A DNA stretch of 64,000 bases from Apodemus sylvaticus (lineage: Eukaryota; Chordata; Mammalia; Rodentia; Muridae): assembly GCF_947179515.1 (NCBI RefSeq), contig NC_067485.1:8745360-8809359 (forward strand), written 5' to 3'. Both the position numbers and the translations under genes were made by a program. Below, in pieces: positions 1-11,161 of this stretch. The notes beneath the pieces are model-generated. The model saw only the letters and a program-made list of their open reading frames with translations, searched no databases and was not told where the DNA came from. The stretch's first letter is position 1. The number at the start of each line of letters is the position of its first letter.

Positions 1-130
1 AATTGAAGATTATCATGAAAAATAATACAGATAAAATGATTGATATAAAAAACATTATTAAATTAATTAAAAGGGGAATTACAAACATTTTCTGATAAAA
101 TTGAAGATTTACATGGGAAATATTTCGTTA
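1..130. other. AT-rich sequence beyond the L1 breakpoint
   Basis: This stretch is AT-rich and does not continue the LINE-1 ORF2 that ends near 131. It holds two imperfect copies of a short motif, aattgaagat followed by a t-c/a-catg-aaa segment, near 1-25 and 100-120. No gene is visible. It may be another relic or simple flanking DNA. Confidence 0.5.
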
Positions 131-232
131 GTCTATGTCTTTTTTATTGGGGCGTTGAGTCCATTGTTGTTAAGAGATATTAAGGAATAGTGATTGTTGC
201 TTCCTGTTATTTTTGATGTTATTTTTATGTTT
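131..232 (-). pseudogene. LINE-1 ORF2 N-terminal fragment (endonuclease start)
   Basis: After the ORF1 stop the minus strand reads KITGSNNHYSLISL and then GLNAPIK, matching the first residues of L1 ORF2 ahead of the endonuclease domain. Homology stops at about 131, so no catalytic residues remain. Confidence 0.8.
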
Positions 233-268
233 GTGTGGGTATCTTCTTTTGGGTTTGTTGGAAGAAGA

Positions 269-1360
269 TTACTTTCTTGCTTTTTCTAGGGTGTAGTTTT
301 CCTCCTTGTGTTGGCATTTTCCATCAGTTATCCTTTGTAGGGCTGGATTTGTGGACAGATATTGTGTAAATTTGGTTTTATCATGGAATATCTTGGTTTC
401 TCCATCTATGATGATTGAGAGTTTTGTGGGTATAGTAGCCTGGGCTGGCATTTGTTCTCTTAGGGTCTGTATGAGGTCTGCCCAGGATCTTCTAACTTTT
501 ATCGTCTCTTGTGAGAAGTCTAGTGTGATTCTGATAAGTCTGCCTCTATAAATTACTTGCCCCTTTTCCCTTACTGCTTTTAATATTCTTTCTTTGTTGA
601 GTGAATTTGGTGTTTTGATTATTATGTGCTGGGAGGACTTTCTGTTCTGGTCCAGTCTGTTTAGAGTTCTGAAGGCTTCTTGTATGTTCATGGGCATCTC
701 TTTCGCTAGGTTAGGGAAGTTTTCTTTTACAATTTTGTTGAAGATATTTACTGGACCTTTAAGATGTAAATCCTTGCTCTCTTCTATACCTATAATCCTT
801 AAGTTTGGTCTTCTCATTGTGTCCTGAGTTCCTGGATGTTTTGGGTTACCAGCTTTATGCATTTTGCATTTTCTTTGATTGTTGAGTTGATGTTTTCTAT
901 GGTATCTTCAGCACCTAAGGTTCTTTCTTCTATCTCTTGTATTCTGTTGCTGATGTTGCACCTATGACTCCTGAATTCTTTCCAAGGTTTTTTATCTCCA
1001 GAGATGTCTCACTTTGTGATTCTTTATTGTTTCTACCTCCACTTTTAGATCCTAGATAGTTTTGTTCAGTTCCTTCACTTGATTGTTTGTGTTTTCCTGT
1101 AATTCTTTAAAGGATTTTTGTGTTTCTTCTTTAAGGGCTTCTGTCTGTTGACCGATGTTCTCCTGTATTTCTTTAAGGGAGTTATTTAAGTCTTTCTTAA
1201 AGCCCTCTATCAGCATCATGAGATATGATTTTAAATCCAACTCTTGCTTTTCCAGTGTGTTGGGGTATCCGGGACTTGCTGTGGTGGGAGAACTGGGTTC
1301 TGACGTTGCCATGTGGCCTTGGTTTCTGTTGGTAGGGTTCTTGTGCTTGCCTTTTGCCAT
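269..1360 (-). pseudogene. LINE-1 ORF1 (nucleic-acid chaperone), disrupted
   Basis: LINE-1 ORF1 encodes the trimeric RNA-binding protein that packages L1 RNA. The start at 1360 gives MAKGKHKNPTNRNQ, then a charged coiled-coil segment (LKEIQENIGQQ, KELQENTNNQ), which meets a stop at about 1052. The conserved part resumes in the 269-862 segment with RPNLRIIGIEE, NIFNKIVKENFPNL, HIIIKTPN, KAVREKGQVIYRGRLIRIT and TKFTQYLSTNPALQR, hallmarks of the RRM and C-terminal domain. Total span is about 364 codons, normal for rodent ORF1. Between about 862 and 1052 the reading moves to another frame and back, and there are several stops, so it is a pseudogene. The two outer segments lie in the same frame. 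Confidence 0.93.
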
Positions 1361-1616
1361 CTGGTTATCTCTGGTGCTAGCTGGTATTGTTGTCTCTGAC
1401 TGGAGTTTGTTTCTCCATAAACAGGATCTCTGTAAACCTGTGTCCTTACTCCTCTGAGCTCAAAAGTGAAAGCACTGCTGGGAGATCTCTCTCTCTCTTC
1501 AGGCAGGCTATGCACAGAAGGGTGTGGAGTTTCCCAGCTCCCTGGTGTCAAGCGGGGACATTTGTACAGAGGGTTGAAAAGCCAGCCGAGGGCTCTTGTC
1601 CATTGTTGAGGATCTT

Positions 1617-1618
<2 letters not shown>

Positions 1619-1681
<63 letters not shown>

Positions 1682-1726
1682 CCTCCCTACCTCTCTCTCT
1701 CTCTTTCTCTGTCTTTCTCTCTCTCA
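1619..1726. repeat. (CT)n microsatellite
   Basis: A run of CT dinucleotides, about 50 bp pure and then interrupted by TTT, CCCTCC and GT. It sits directly at the 5' end of the L1 and is a pure polypyrimidine tract on the plus strand. Confidence 0.97.
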
Positions 1727-1734
1727 TTCTCATG

Positions 1735-1905
1735 TTACATATATGTATATTTGTCTGTGTGTCTGTATCATGTGTCTTCCTGTTCATATATGATACATAT
1801 ATATGATGATATATATGTATATACATAAAATGATACATATATGTACATGTGTTTGCACATCCATGTTTAACTAAATGTGTATGCTTATCCATCTGTATGT
1901 TTGCA
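1735..1905. repeat. AT/GT-rich alternating low-complexity tract
   Basis: Degenerate alternating purine-pyrimidine sequence (catatatg, tatatgtatata, gtctgtgtg). Open frames here are low-complexity artefacts. Confidence 0.75.
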
Positions 1906-1925
1906 TATATACAACCAGGCACTAT

Positions 1926-3099
1926 ATTATGTAAGATAACCCTTTCCTTCCCTTCCTCCTTTCATTCAGAGCACATTCAGAAAGTTGCTCTATTTTTTTT
2001 ATTACTTCACAAACTAAAATTAAAAATGGGTTAAATAATGGTTCTGCCACCTGCAAGCCACATGGAGCCAAGGATAGCTAGGAACACAGACCTACACAAA
2101 GATTTACCTACATCTCCAAGGCGCACACGTGCACATGCATGTGCGTGTGCATGTGTGTGTGTGCTTTTGTAACTCAATCAAGCGTTTCTCCAGTGTGAAA
2201 TCTGTTGATAGCAGCACTGTGCCTCCTTGTAAAAAGACTCGACATGCCAAAGAATTGAGGAAAAACATCTGCATCTTAAATGTAAGCCTGCAATGAACAG
2301 GCGACTGTAATTTTGCCTTTCTTGGGGTGCTGCTACATCTGAAAGCTTTGCTCCTTGTAAGCAAAGGCATAGAACAAATAAGTGAACATATCAGTAATAA
2401 ATAAATATAACACAAACAAATCATTAAAAAGAGAACTCGGAGAGAAAGATGACGCGACAGTTCTACTCCTGGGCCTCCTAACAGGCAATAAGGACCACTT
2501 CCATCTGAAGCAGCATTGGGACCTTCCGTTTATCTGACACTCACTCGGCACCTTCCATCTCTCTGGGACTCACTGCCCTTCCTGAGGTTTACAACCATTT
2601 CAAAATGTTTAATGAACGTGGATAAAACATGATTGAAATCCCACAGCAAAGTAGCTCCAAATGGAGATAATGGATCCAGGTTCATGAACTCCAGCTGAAC
2701 CCTCCCAGGAGGAGAGACGGGAAGGTTCGCAACGACGGACATTCGTACACAGGGAGCTGTTGATGCCGCCGAGAAAAGGAACGTGTGATCCTCTTTACGG
2801 ACTGACACTCTAAAGCAGTAAGTGTGGGGGACCATCAGAAAAGATGGCTGCCAGCACATTTTCCATGAAGGCTATCCCTTTGAGCTCAGATTCATTTGTC
2901 CCATGAGCGCCAACGGTGTGTCCTCATGTCCATGGGGTCTGAACAGGCCACGAGGGACAGACACATACTTGAAACCAGGAACTGCCACCATCTATCAGTC
3001 TGCCGCCACAGCAGAAGGTTGCGGTGTATCTCAACTGAAGGTGCCTTAGTCAACATTGCCGAGATGGCCTCGCCCAGGCTAGAGAAAGCTGGGAGGGGG
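1926..3099. other. Single-copy sequence, no gene recognised
   Basis: Mixed-complexity sequence with a short GT/CA-rich patch at about 2125-2165. Open frames of 70-110 codons exist on both strands, but none shows a recognisable domain or splice-site pattern. Confidence 0.5.
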
Positions 3100-3530
3100 T
3101 CCAGTTCCTTGGCTGGGTTAGACATAACCCTGTGGCCATCGGTCTGGCTGGACTCCACCCCTACAGTCACCTGGCTACAGCCAGCTTTCCCCCCTCCCCC
3201 GCCCCCACGGTTACCTAGCAACAACCAGGTAACCCAGCCCACTTTAAAAGGAAGATTCTTGCCCCTCCTCTCTCACTTCTCTCTCTTGCCCTCGCTCTTG
3301 TCCTGTTTCCCCTCTCCCCCCTTCTTTCTCTTTCCCCTCTTTTCACGTGGTCATGGCCAGATCTCGTCTCGCTATCTTTTCTTTCTCTCTTTACTTCTCT
3401 ATCTCCTTTTATCTTCCTACTTTTCTATTATAAAGCTTTGAAACTATAGACTGTCTCTTCTTATCAAAACCCACCGCGGCGTAGGCGCATGGAGCAGGCC
3501 TCAGCGTCTCCAGCTCCAGGAAAGAACCCT
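3100..3530 (+). mobile_element. Possible solo LTR fragment of a rodent endogenous retrovirus
   Basis: The layout resembles a rodent LTR: a GGTTACCTAGCAACAACC block, a degenerate TATA-like tttaaaagg near 3243, a long C/T-rich segment (3255-3420), then tataaagctttgaaact near 3430 where a polyadenylation signal would sit, and a GC-rich end (accgcggcgtaggcgcat). I cannot name the family or see both termini. No gag, pol or env is present. It could also be unique pyrimidine-rich DNA. Confidence 0.42.
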
Positions 3531-4894
3531 GCTTCGTCCCAGCCAGGCTTCCTTACAGCTACCCGCCCGCCCTCCTCCCGTAGCCTCTCTCTACCGGTAC
3601 TCAGGCTGTTCTACCCCGGTGTGGTGCACGGGCCCAGCCTGTTTCCCCTCCGCGGGCCTGGCCCATTTTATCCTATAGGCAGAACATTTTCCTATGGAGA
3701 ATGTGGGTGCTGGCAAGACAACGGGGAAGTTTGTTCTTAGGTTTCAGACTTGAGCAGCCATTAGCAAAGTGCAAAAGGCAGAGCACGGAGCTACGACGCC
3801 AAAGGCGAGAGCATTGAAGACACGGTTTAGGAATGACGTGACGGGCTGATGTGATGATCAAGAGTGAAGCTCCAAGTCCAGAGTCTGTGTTCAAAACCCT
3901 GCTCAGGCCGGAGCAGCTCAGGAAGTCACAGAGCCTTCCCTGAAGCTGCAGCAGAGAGGGGCTGCTGTGACAGACCCCCAGCTTCCCGTGGCTGGCTGTG
4001 AAGTTATCTACCCCAAGCCATCTGTTCGAGTGCAAATTCTTACCCCATACCCCTCCACTTATACACGGTTACCTTTTCTAAACTACCTCTTTCCGCCTCG
4101 TCCAAGGGTTTGATCAAGGTTCTAAATTCTTTGCCATACAAAGCTCTAGTATTGTATTTTTCCACAGAGACCTTCCACAAACATTTGCAGAATGTTCTGG
4201 ACCAGAAAGATTATCCACGGCAGTCACAAGACACAGTGCGGTTGTTCAGTCAGCTGCACGCGTAGGCGCTATGGGGAAATGGAGACCAAAGGTAGACAAG
4301 CATTGTGCTTCAGTTACAGAGCAGCACAGCCTCGTGAGGGAAGCACCGGCGGGACAATGACAAGGCATCAAAACCCAAAGGAGGGCTTTGACCCAGTTCT
4401 GGATCTAAGCGGTGAACTCGGCCACTACGCAGGCAGCTGCTTCAGACACGCAGAAACCGAGCCTCAGCCTGATGCCACCTTCGAGGACAGGGACACGTTT
4501 CTGGATGTGACTGTGGGTGGAAAGAATGTTACTTAATTCAAATATACCATCAAGTCTATCATTCCTACCATCTTATGTGACACTTTTAATATGAAAGGGA
4601 GGAAGAAGGGAGGAAGCCGGGAGGCAGGACACAATTTAGCCGAGTAATTCCCACAGCCACTACTGTCCAGTGGGCAGTGAGGAGCTGCCTCACATCTTAA
4701 CCTGGCTTTTAAGACAAGTTTAATCCATCACCTAAACAGACTTTTCTAAGTTGAGGGATCTGAAAAGCCAGGCGCTCTATTCCACTCTGAGCAGGCTCTT
4801 GAGAGGCCAGGAGAAGCCCACCTTAATGCCTGGGCTGGACCTTCGGTGACCATGGGAACAGGGTGGTGAGCTGAGCTGGTGAAAAGCTACCAGA
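3531..4894. other. Single-copy sequence, no gene recognised
   Basis: Normal-complexity DNA, GC-rich in the first 150 bp and with a purine-rich patch near 4595-4625. No repeat family, domain or splice pattern was recognised. Confidence 0.5.
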
Positions 4895-4990
4895 CAAGAA
4901 GGACGGACTTGCTGAGGGCAAGAAGGACAGACTTGCTGAGGGCAAGAGGGACGGACTTGCTGAGGGCAAGAGGGACAGACTTGCGGAGGA
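4895..4990. repeat. 24-bp minisatellite, 4 copies
   Basis: Four tandem 24-bp units that contain ggacttgctgaggg or gacagacttgc variants. Copies differ by alternating G/A at one site and AAG/AGG at another; the last copy is degenerate. Because 24 is divisible by 3, it keeps an 8-residue repeat open in all copies. Confidence 0.93.
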
Positions 4991-6264
4991 CAGAAGAGAG
5001 AGGCAGAGGGGCAGAGTTTCCAACGACTCAAAACTTCGTCTGCTTTCGCATAATATTTTCCCCTCCAATTAAACATCCATTTCTTTTCAAAGGAAACCTA
5101 ATTTAAACAATGTGTTACTGTAATTAAATAAAGAACTCAGTGATACAAACAGCAACATTCTTGTCTGAAATTAAATCTTTCCTGGCTCCTAGTCCTGCCA
5201 GGGAATAAAAAAAAAAAAAAAATCTGCAGGGCCTTTGAGCTAAGCTTTCACAAAGCTAGAAAAATATATATAATCAGGAATTTATGGTCAGGATGTGTTG
5301 TGCCAGGTCTGTGTAGACAGGGCTCACATCTCTCCACAGCCATGCCAACTGCATGCATACATTAGCAGGGACATTTCTGAGAAGGTCTGAGAGGCTCCCC
5401 TCACCACAGCAAGTATATAGTGCTACACATCATGTTTGCCGGAGAAGGACCTCGTGCTGATCTGGAAATCCCAATGGGCAGTAAATGCCACAGGAAATCT
5501 TTTCTGTGTATTCCAGTTGCATTTCTCCGTGCCAGCTGCTGACAACCAAAAGGACTCACGGAGGGGTTTCCCTCCAGGATGACACAAAGCTTTAAACAGA
5601 AGTGCAGAGCAGAATGAAGATACTTAGAGCAAATTGAAATGATGACCTTCTCAACGTCAAAGAGTTCTCTAACTCCTGAGCGAGGACAGGACAGGCTGCC
5701 CTCCATGCACCAGGGCATGCCTGTGTACCTTCTGGGTTACGGTAATAACTGAATAAATACCGAGACATTTGCCACAGGCGCAAACAAGAGCAAAGAACCC
5801 ATACTTGTGACTGTTTCCAATTACATTTAAGAGCCTAATGGGTCTACCACAGACAGAGCCACCACCCAAATTCTGTCAGCTTGGAGGCAGAGGAGACTCA
5901 GACAGAAAAGGAAAGGAGCCAAGATGGCAGAGGGCTTCAGCGGTACACACGGTCCTATCTCCTCTGCCTGGTAGCTGGTATCCTCGGCCCACCAAGGCAG
6001 TGTCACTGCTGACCCCAACATGTGGTACATCATCCTTTTATTCGGCTCCATGCTAAAAACACAAGACCTTGAGAAATACTCCTCATGAGACAAAGGTCTT
6101 GTTCCGCCTCTTCTTCCTCTTCAGGGCACGTCTCGTGCCCTGACAGTCCTGGAAGGTCAGGAAGGACAGGAAGGCACAGTGCCTCCACCTGTGGCACTAC
6201 CAGTCACGTCCCAGGAAGATGATCCAAGCTCACACACACGCGCATCTTACCAGTGGCCCTAACA
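4991..6264. other. Single-copy sequence with a 16-bp A run
   Basis: No gene recognised. It contains an A run at 5207-5222 and short GGAAGG-type purine repeats at 6150-6175. Scattered open frames are short and have no family resemblance. Confidence 0.5.
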
Positions 6265-6356
6265 GTCATATCCCAGATACTCCAAGGTCATATCCCAGAT
6301 ACTCCAAGGTCATATCCCAGATACTCCAAGGTCATATCCCAGATACTCCAAGGTCA
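6265..6356. repeat. 22-bp tandem repeat, 4 identical copies
   Basis: Four perfect copies of a 22-bp unit (starting gtcatatcccagatactc) followed by the first 4 bases of a fifth. The lack of divergence suggests recent expansion or ongoing length polymorphism. A 22-bp period cycles through frames, so it is unlikely to be coding. Confidence 0.97.
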
Positions 6357-6569
6357 CGAGCAAGAAATCCAGACAAAGGAAGTTACCAGTCAAGAACAGA
6401 GTGTGGAGGTCACACAAGGGCAGGCAGAGTAAGTGACTCAGAGAAGACAAATTTCCAACAGGATAAAGTCTGAATGTTGAGTGGCAAAATGTGGGTTCTA
6501 TCAACATATTCAGTCAAAAGGCAATGTCCATCGCAACAGTTATGACAGGAACAGCAGCAAGAATTAGTG

Positions 6570-6745
6570 AAACTTAGGAAGCATCTGATACATTACACTG
6601 CTTACAACATACCTTGGCATAGACACAGCTACATTGCCTTTGGCAGCTGAGAAAAATCAAAGGGACAAGAGCTTGAGGAAATTGGCCAAGGTTGCCCTGC
6701 TATCAAGACAAGGAGCTAAGAGTCGGACAGTGTGGCCCCACCATC
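6570..6745 (-). mobile_element. MIR SINE relic
   Basis: Antisense MIR-like order: a cttggcat region, then agctgagaaaaa, attggccaaggttgccctgc and ggagctaagagtcgga, matching the MIR core (ACTGAGGC, TTGCCCAAGGTCAC, GGCAGAGCCGGGATT) at low identity. An ancient mammalian element. Confidence 0.42.
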
Positions 6746-7420
6746 AGCAAGCCAGCAGGCATTCGAGGACCTGCTGCCTCACAAGAACCATGAGTTTCTG
6801 CATTACTGGCAGGCTGCTTCGAGGCTCAGAAATTACCCTACACATAGTGGCCTCCAAAGAAGGCAGCTTCCCATCTTGAGTGTGGAATTGCCTTGTTATC
6901 CCTAGCATGGAAGGTCCTAGAAGTCCAGATACCAACAACGCTGAGACCAAAAACCCAGGACATGTAGAAGGATGCCTATGTTCCTTCCCGGGGCCTTACA
7001 TAACAGGATGTAACCCTCTTCTTACATTCATAACATCTGATCATTTTTCCATCTTGGAGTCAGTATTAACTAGCAGTGCTCTCATTGGAAAGTCAAATGG
7101 AGGAATATTTTCAGGCATTAATTTAAAAGTAAGTGGGAAAGTTGGCCATGAAAGAGAAAAAAAAATCTCATAAAATGTTTCATTAGAAAGGCATTTCAAG
7201 CACTGTAAATGTTCACACTTTGAACACCCAATCTGAACACATGACATTTTCCAAGCAGTGTGGCTAAAGAGGCCTTCTCACCATCAGAGATTGTAAGAAA
7301 GACCTGGGTATTGCTTGCTCTGTGGGAAGGACTAGGAACTATCTGACCAACTCAAGGTGAACATATTCCTCTAAAAGAATAATCAGAATGTGCCCACATG
7401 TCTAATCTAATCTAAGTATG
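6746..7420. other. Single-copy sequence, no gene recognised
   Basis: AT-moderate sequence with short open frames only. No repeat, domain or regulatory signature was recognised. Confidence 0.5.
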
Positions 7421-7424
7421 TCAC

Positions 7425-7572
7425 ACCTGTTTATTCAACACACTCAATGCCTTATCCAACAGTCCAAAAGGGTGGTGTTAAGAGTCTTGGCATACAGACA
7501 GACAACATGAAATACATGTAGCTTCACGTAGCTTACATCCCAATGGCCAAGACAGACATTGAATAAGGGCAC
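7425..7572 (-). mobile_element. L2 LINE 3'-end relic
   Basis: The order tttattcaacacactcaatg, ggcatacagacagacaac, gtagcttacatccca and agacagacattgaataa follows the antisense 3' end of L2 (TTTATTCAACAAATATTTAT, GGATACAGCAGTGAACAA, GAGCTTACATTCTAG, GACAGACAATAAAC). An ancient mammalian LINE, with no coding remains here. Confidence 0.65.
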
Positions 7573-8254
7573 TATTGCAGAATGCAGTTAACAGCATGGG
7601 AGAAATACACAGTATACATCACAGATGACAGTGGGACACACAGCTATTTCCAGATGGGCAGCTAAGGGTGGGAAAGCTAAAGAGGAACAAAGCCAGAGGA
7701 AAACAATCCAGGCAAACGGAGATGGCAAGGAACAGGGACTCAGTGTCTGGAACTCAGTAAGTGAGGGAAGAAATAGAATAAGATTTAATGAAGTTACCAT
7801 AGTTAGGGTCTGAAATCCCCATGGGTCCATGTATTGAAGTCTTTTTCCCTTGCTTGGGAACTAAGCACTAAAGTGCTATGGGAACTAAGAATTAATGCCA
7901 TTGGGAAGAGACTGCTACATGGTATCTATGCCACCGAGCATGTTCTCTTAAAGGGGTAGTAGTGCCGTGTGGCAATGTGACAGTTTCCTAGGAATTCAAA
8001 CATTCTGCCCTGCATAGAGGCATTAAGATTCAGGACGTAAACATGCCAAGCCTCAGGAAGGGCCTGAAACCTAGAGGATTATTGTGGTCCCTCCTTCCTC
8101 ACTGAACAGCAATGGCAGCTGAGGAAAGGAGAGCCCAGCCTGTCCAGCTGCCTGGGCACTGGAGAGAGCTCTAGAGATATAATTTTAGGAGTCATTATTC
8201 AAGCTGGGATGGGCTTTCCAGTGATGCTTTTGACTAAGACACACTCCTGTAAGT
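7573..8254. other. Single-copy sequence, no gene recognised
   Basis: Nothing recognisable beyond normal-complexity DNA. Open frames are short. Confidence 0.5.
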
Positions 8255-8545
8255 AGCTATAGCAGTTTGAACAAAATGTCCCCCCAATAGGCTCGTCTAC
8301 TTGAACACCTGGTCCCCACTGGGTGGTCCTGGTAGGGGACATTATAGAACCTTTAGGAGGTACAACCTTGCTGGAGGTAGTACGTCATTTATGCTGGACT
8401 TTGGGTTTGTAACCTTGACCCACTTTCTTGCTCCCCCATTTTCTGTGCATTGTTGAAGATGTGATCCTTCAGCTTCTTGCTCTTGTTGCTTGATATCATG
8501 ACAGCCCACCATGATGCCTGGCTCCCTCTGGAAGCAGGGAACTTC
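8255..8545 (+). mobile_element. Rodent LTR-like (MaLR-type) dispersed repeat, family 1
   Basis: It starts cagtttgaacaaaatgtccc and continues with taggctcgtctacttgaac, a tggtccccactgggtgg block, gaacctttaggaggt, cttgctggaggtagta and gccaccatgatg-type sequence. This is the order of a common rodent 350-bp LTR-like repeat whose intact copies begin TG and end CA and carry an AATAAA-like signal near the 3' end. The 3' end of this copy is missing. Family name not certain. Confidence 0.65.
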
Positions 8546-8675
8546 AGGGAACAAATGTAAAGGCAGGGGAGAAACATCAGAAGCCAAGAAAGAGAAGCTG
8601 ATCCCTATAAATGCAAAACTGTCTGTGAAAATGGAGTGAGAGACTCAAGAGGGAGTCAGAAGGGACTGGTGGATG

Positions 8676-8854
8676 TTGGTTTGTTTGTTTGTTTGTTTGT
8701 TGGTTGGTTGGTTGGTTGGTTGGTTGGTTTTTCTAAACAGGTTTCTCTCTGTAGTTCTGGCTGTCCTAGAACTCAATGCGTAGACCAGGCTACCCTCAAA
8801 CTCAGAGATCCACCTGAGTGTTAGGATTAAATGCCTCTGTCACCACCACCTGCT
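8676..8854 (-). mobile_element. B1 SINE with (TTTG)n(TTGG)n tail
   Basis: Antisense B1: caggtttctctctgtagttc, ggctgtcctagaactcaatg, accaggctaccctcaaactc, agatccacctg and ggattaaatgcc. The A-tail has become a tetranucleotide array (8676-8730). B1 is a 7SL-derived Pol III retroposon. Confidence 0.92.
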
Positions 8855-8926
8855 GTTTCTGTTGAATTTGTGAGCACAAAAGCCTGGTAACTATGACCAG
8901 ATTCATTCCAGTGAAAGAAGAAGATG

Positions 8927-8965
8927 AAAATAAAATAAAACAAAGCAAAATAAAATAAAATAAGC
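8927..8965. repeat. (AAAAT)n-like short tandem repeat
   Basis: Repeated aaaataaaat units with one aaacaaagc interruption. Confidence 0.8.
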
Positions 8966-9019
8966 AATGGGCCTGGAAAGAATGAATGGAAGTGATATGA
9001 ACTTGAAATAGAGATTGTG

Positions 9020-9375
9020 GACAAATATTTTAATTCCTACTGCAAAATACCATAAACTAGGTAGTTTAGATACCGTAGGAATTGATTTCTTCCCTCCTAA
9101 AGGCTGGAGTTCAAGAGCAAGTGGCTGGGTGGCTGGCAGACACAGTGTGGGCTTTGGGACCCCGTCCTCATCCACGGGGCCTCCTTGCTTCACACTCACA
9201 CAGTGGAAGCATTGCCACATGGACACCCCCTTTTGAAAGTGTGCTAGCCTCATCTATGAAGGGTGATCTTCTATGACCCAGTCTCAGAAAGGCTCCATAT
9301 GGCAACATTGTAAGCTGTAATTTCTGTAGTTGGGTTTCAATATAGATTTTGGAGGAGCATAAACATGTGACCACA
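9020..9375 (-). mobile_element. MLT1-type MaLR LTR relic
   Basis: Antisense MLT1 order: taattcctactgcaaaatac, aggaattgatttcttccctc, ggctggagttcaagagcaag, gtgggctttggg, ccacatgga, ttgggtttcaatatagattt, ggaggagcataaacatg. This matches MLT1 antisense segments (TTTATTTCTCACAGTTCTGG, GGCTGGGAAGTCCAAGATCA, TCAACATATGAATTTTGGGG). An ancient ERVL-MaLR LTR shared among placental mammals. A G run follows at 9377-9387. Confidence 0.6.
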
Positions 9376-9784
9376 GGGGGGGGGGGAGCATGGGAAAGAA
9401 GTTTGTTGTTTAGCCAAAGAGTCAAAATTTTTCATTTCTTTTCTTATATTTCTGTTTTGTTTGTATTTGTTTTAGGATGAGCTATGAGGGTGGGATCACA
9501 TACAGCAGGAGAGGCAAGGGCAAAGAGGTCTGCAGTAGTAGAGACAAAAATGACTGTGGAGCAGGCACAGTTCTTCTGCTGCCATGGAGAGAAGGCCGAG
9601 AAGTCCAGCCGGGTGGAAGCCCCTCTGTTATGACTCCTTTTGAAAAATCTGGAGTTTCCCATCTTCTCAGGGGCCTCTCTTAGCTGATTTACTTTCAGGA
9701 GACACAACTAACATTCATTTCATTGGCCACTCCAGTCTGGTTGTGAGTTAGGCAGAAGAACAAGGGCTTTTATTGGAAGTAGGT

Positions 9785-9850
9785 AAATAACTAGAGAAGT
9801 GAAATGTAAACCCTTTGCACACACAGCCTAGCACATAGTAAGGCCAAAGC
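9785..9850 (+). mobile_element. MIR fragment
   Basis: gtaaataactagagaagtg followed by ctttgcacac and cctagcacatagtaaggc resembles the MIR 3' half (GCACAGTGCCTGGCACATAG). Short and degenerate. Confidence 0.4.
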
Positions 9851-10504
9851 CAAATGCAATGATTACCTTATGCTAACTTTGCATTTTACAGAAGTTAAGG
9901 GATAAGAAGAAAGCAGCTAGCAAGAGGGCTAGAAATAGAAACACTATATGATGGAAAATTTGAAACTAACCCTTCAGTGCTAATTTAAAGCAACAGATGA
10001 CTTATATTTCCCTATTCTGCCAGAGAACAGGGCATTGGATTTGGATGCGAAGATAGAATCTTCAGCTTAGCAATTATCAAATGAAGTATGACTCTGACCT
10101 AAAGTCTAGACGTCACCTATGAATATAGATAGAAACAATCTTCTAGGCTGAGAGCATTTAAAGGTCAGCTGTTTGTTCGGTTGTTGAATTATGTGCTCTT
10201 ATATTGTGCTATGAAAATAAGCTGGACATTTGTTTTGAGGTATCAGAGAATCTGAGTATTGGCTTATATCTGTAGTATGTAATGTGTCTTATCCATGTTA
10301 TCCTTTAAAACATTTTCTAAATCCACATTAACTTGTTCAAGAAAGTTGTAACACTTGCCAAAAACAAATGGAGATGCTTCAGTCAGGAAAACTCTATGAT
10401 GGAAGTGTCTCTGGGGTTGGGGCAGAGGCCTGAATCCAGAAAGGAAAAGCTCTGGCTACGTGCTGCTGGTATTGAGTAATGATCCAACTGTTCAGCTGTT
10501 CCTG
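9851..10504. other. Single-copy sequence, no gene recognised
   Basis: AT-rich DNA without recognised repeats. The preceding 9390-9784 segment is also unassigned. Confidence 0.5.
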
Positions 10505-10735
10505 AGTTTGCTTCTTGGATGCTCAATTGCTGTGATAAGACATTGACCAAATGTAGCCTGGGGAAGGACGGGCTCATCTGTCTTATAAGCCACGGTCCAT
10601 CATGAGGGGAAGCCAGGGCAGGAGCTGAAGCAGGGACCACGGAGAATCGCTGCCTACTGTTTGCTCTGCTACCTTTTTCACATCTCCTACAACCAGCCCT
10701 GGGTAGCAACACCCACAGTGGGCTGGGTGTCTGTA
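10505..10735 (-). mobile_element. Rodent LTR-like dispersed repeat, family 2, partial
   Basis: Antisense order: ttgctgtgataagacattga, gggaagccagggcagg, gagctgaagcagggacc, tgctctgctacc, cacccacagtgggctgg. The same family occurs at 47.7, 49.6, 52.5 and 62.9 kb. Intact copies begin TG and end CA and carry an AATAAA signal on the sense strand, as expected of an LTR. It is embedded in a 159-codon minus-strand frame that is not a gene. Confidence 0.7.
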
Positions 10736-11025
10736 ATACATAGGATTGTAACATGTGGGCATAAGCTAATTTGTCAAGGTTAGGTGTGAGAAGTCTTGAT
10801 GCCTTGGATGAGTGAGTGTGAAGGAGTAAAACCATTTTTTCAGAAAATAAGAAGGAAGGCACCTACAGTCCTGTCGATGTTCCATCCATTCAGCCGTGTT
10901 AGCTTCTTCTGGTTAAAGACGCCCGCTGAGCCTGGCCTTTCCCAAGAATAACTGACCACAGACCATACACATTCCCTTACAATATCCCATTGTCCCTTAT
11001 CATGTTTTTGTTGGCTGGCTTCAGA

Positions 11026-11028
<3 letters not shown>

Positions 11029-11070
<42 letters not shown>

Positions 11071-11129
11071 ATTCACATACTCATGAGCATGTTCATGTGT
11101 GTGTGTGTGCGTGTGCGTGTGCGTGTGCA

Positions 11130-11161
<32 letters not shown>

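Larger units (their letters stand above)
131..1617 (-). mobile_element. LINE-1 (rodent), 5'UTR + ORF1 + start of ORF2, 3' part missing
   Basis: Read on the minus strand this is a rodent LINE-1: about 250 bp of 5'UTR (1361-1617), ORF1 (1360 down to 269), then the ORF2 start. ORF1 has the expected layout, an N-terminal basic segment, a coiled coil and the RRM/C-terminal RNA-binding domains. The usual LINE-1 defect is 5' truncation; here the 5' side is kept and everything after the first ORF2 codons is lost at about 131, which points to later deletion or recombination. It abuts a CT tract at its 5' end. It cannot be active because ORF1 is broken and ORF2 is absent. Confidence 0.93.

Noticed and set aside
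1231..1551. 106-codon minus frame upstream of L1 ORF1
   Set aside because: It overlaps the L1 5'UTR and the ORF1 start in another frame; not an independent gene.
3489..3740. GC-rich stretch considered as a CpG-island promoter
   Set aside because: GC-rich for only about 200 bp with few CpGs, next to an LTR-like fragment; no transcript start signal recognised.
6265..6356. CRISPR-like regular repeats
   Set aside because: The copies are directly adjacent with no spacers, and the rest of the window is a mammalian nuclear genome.
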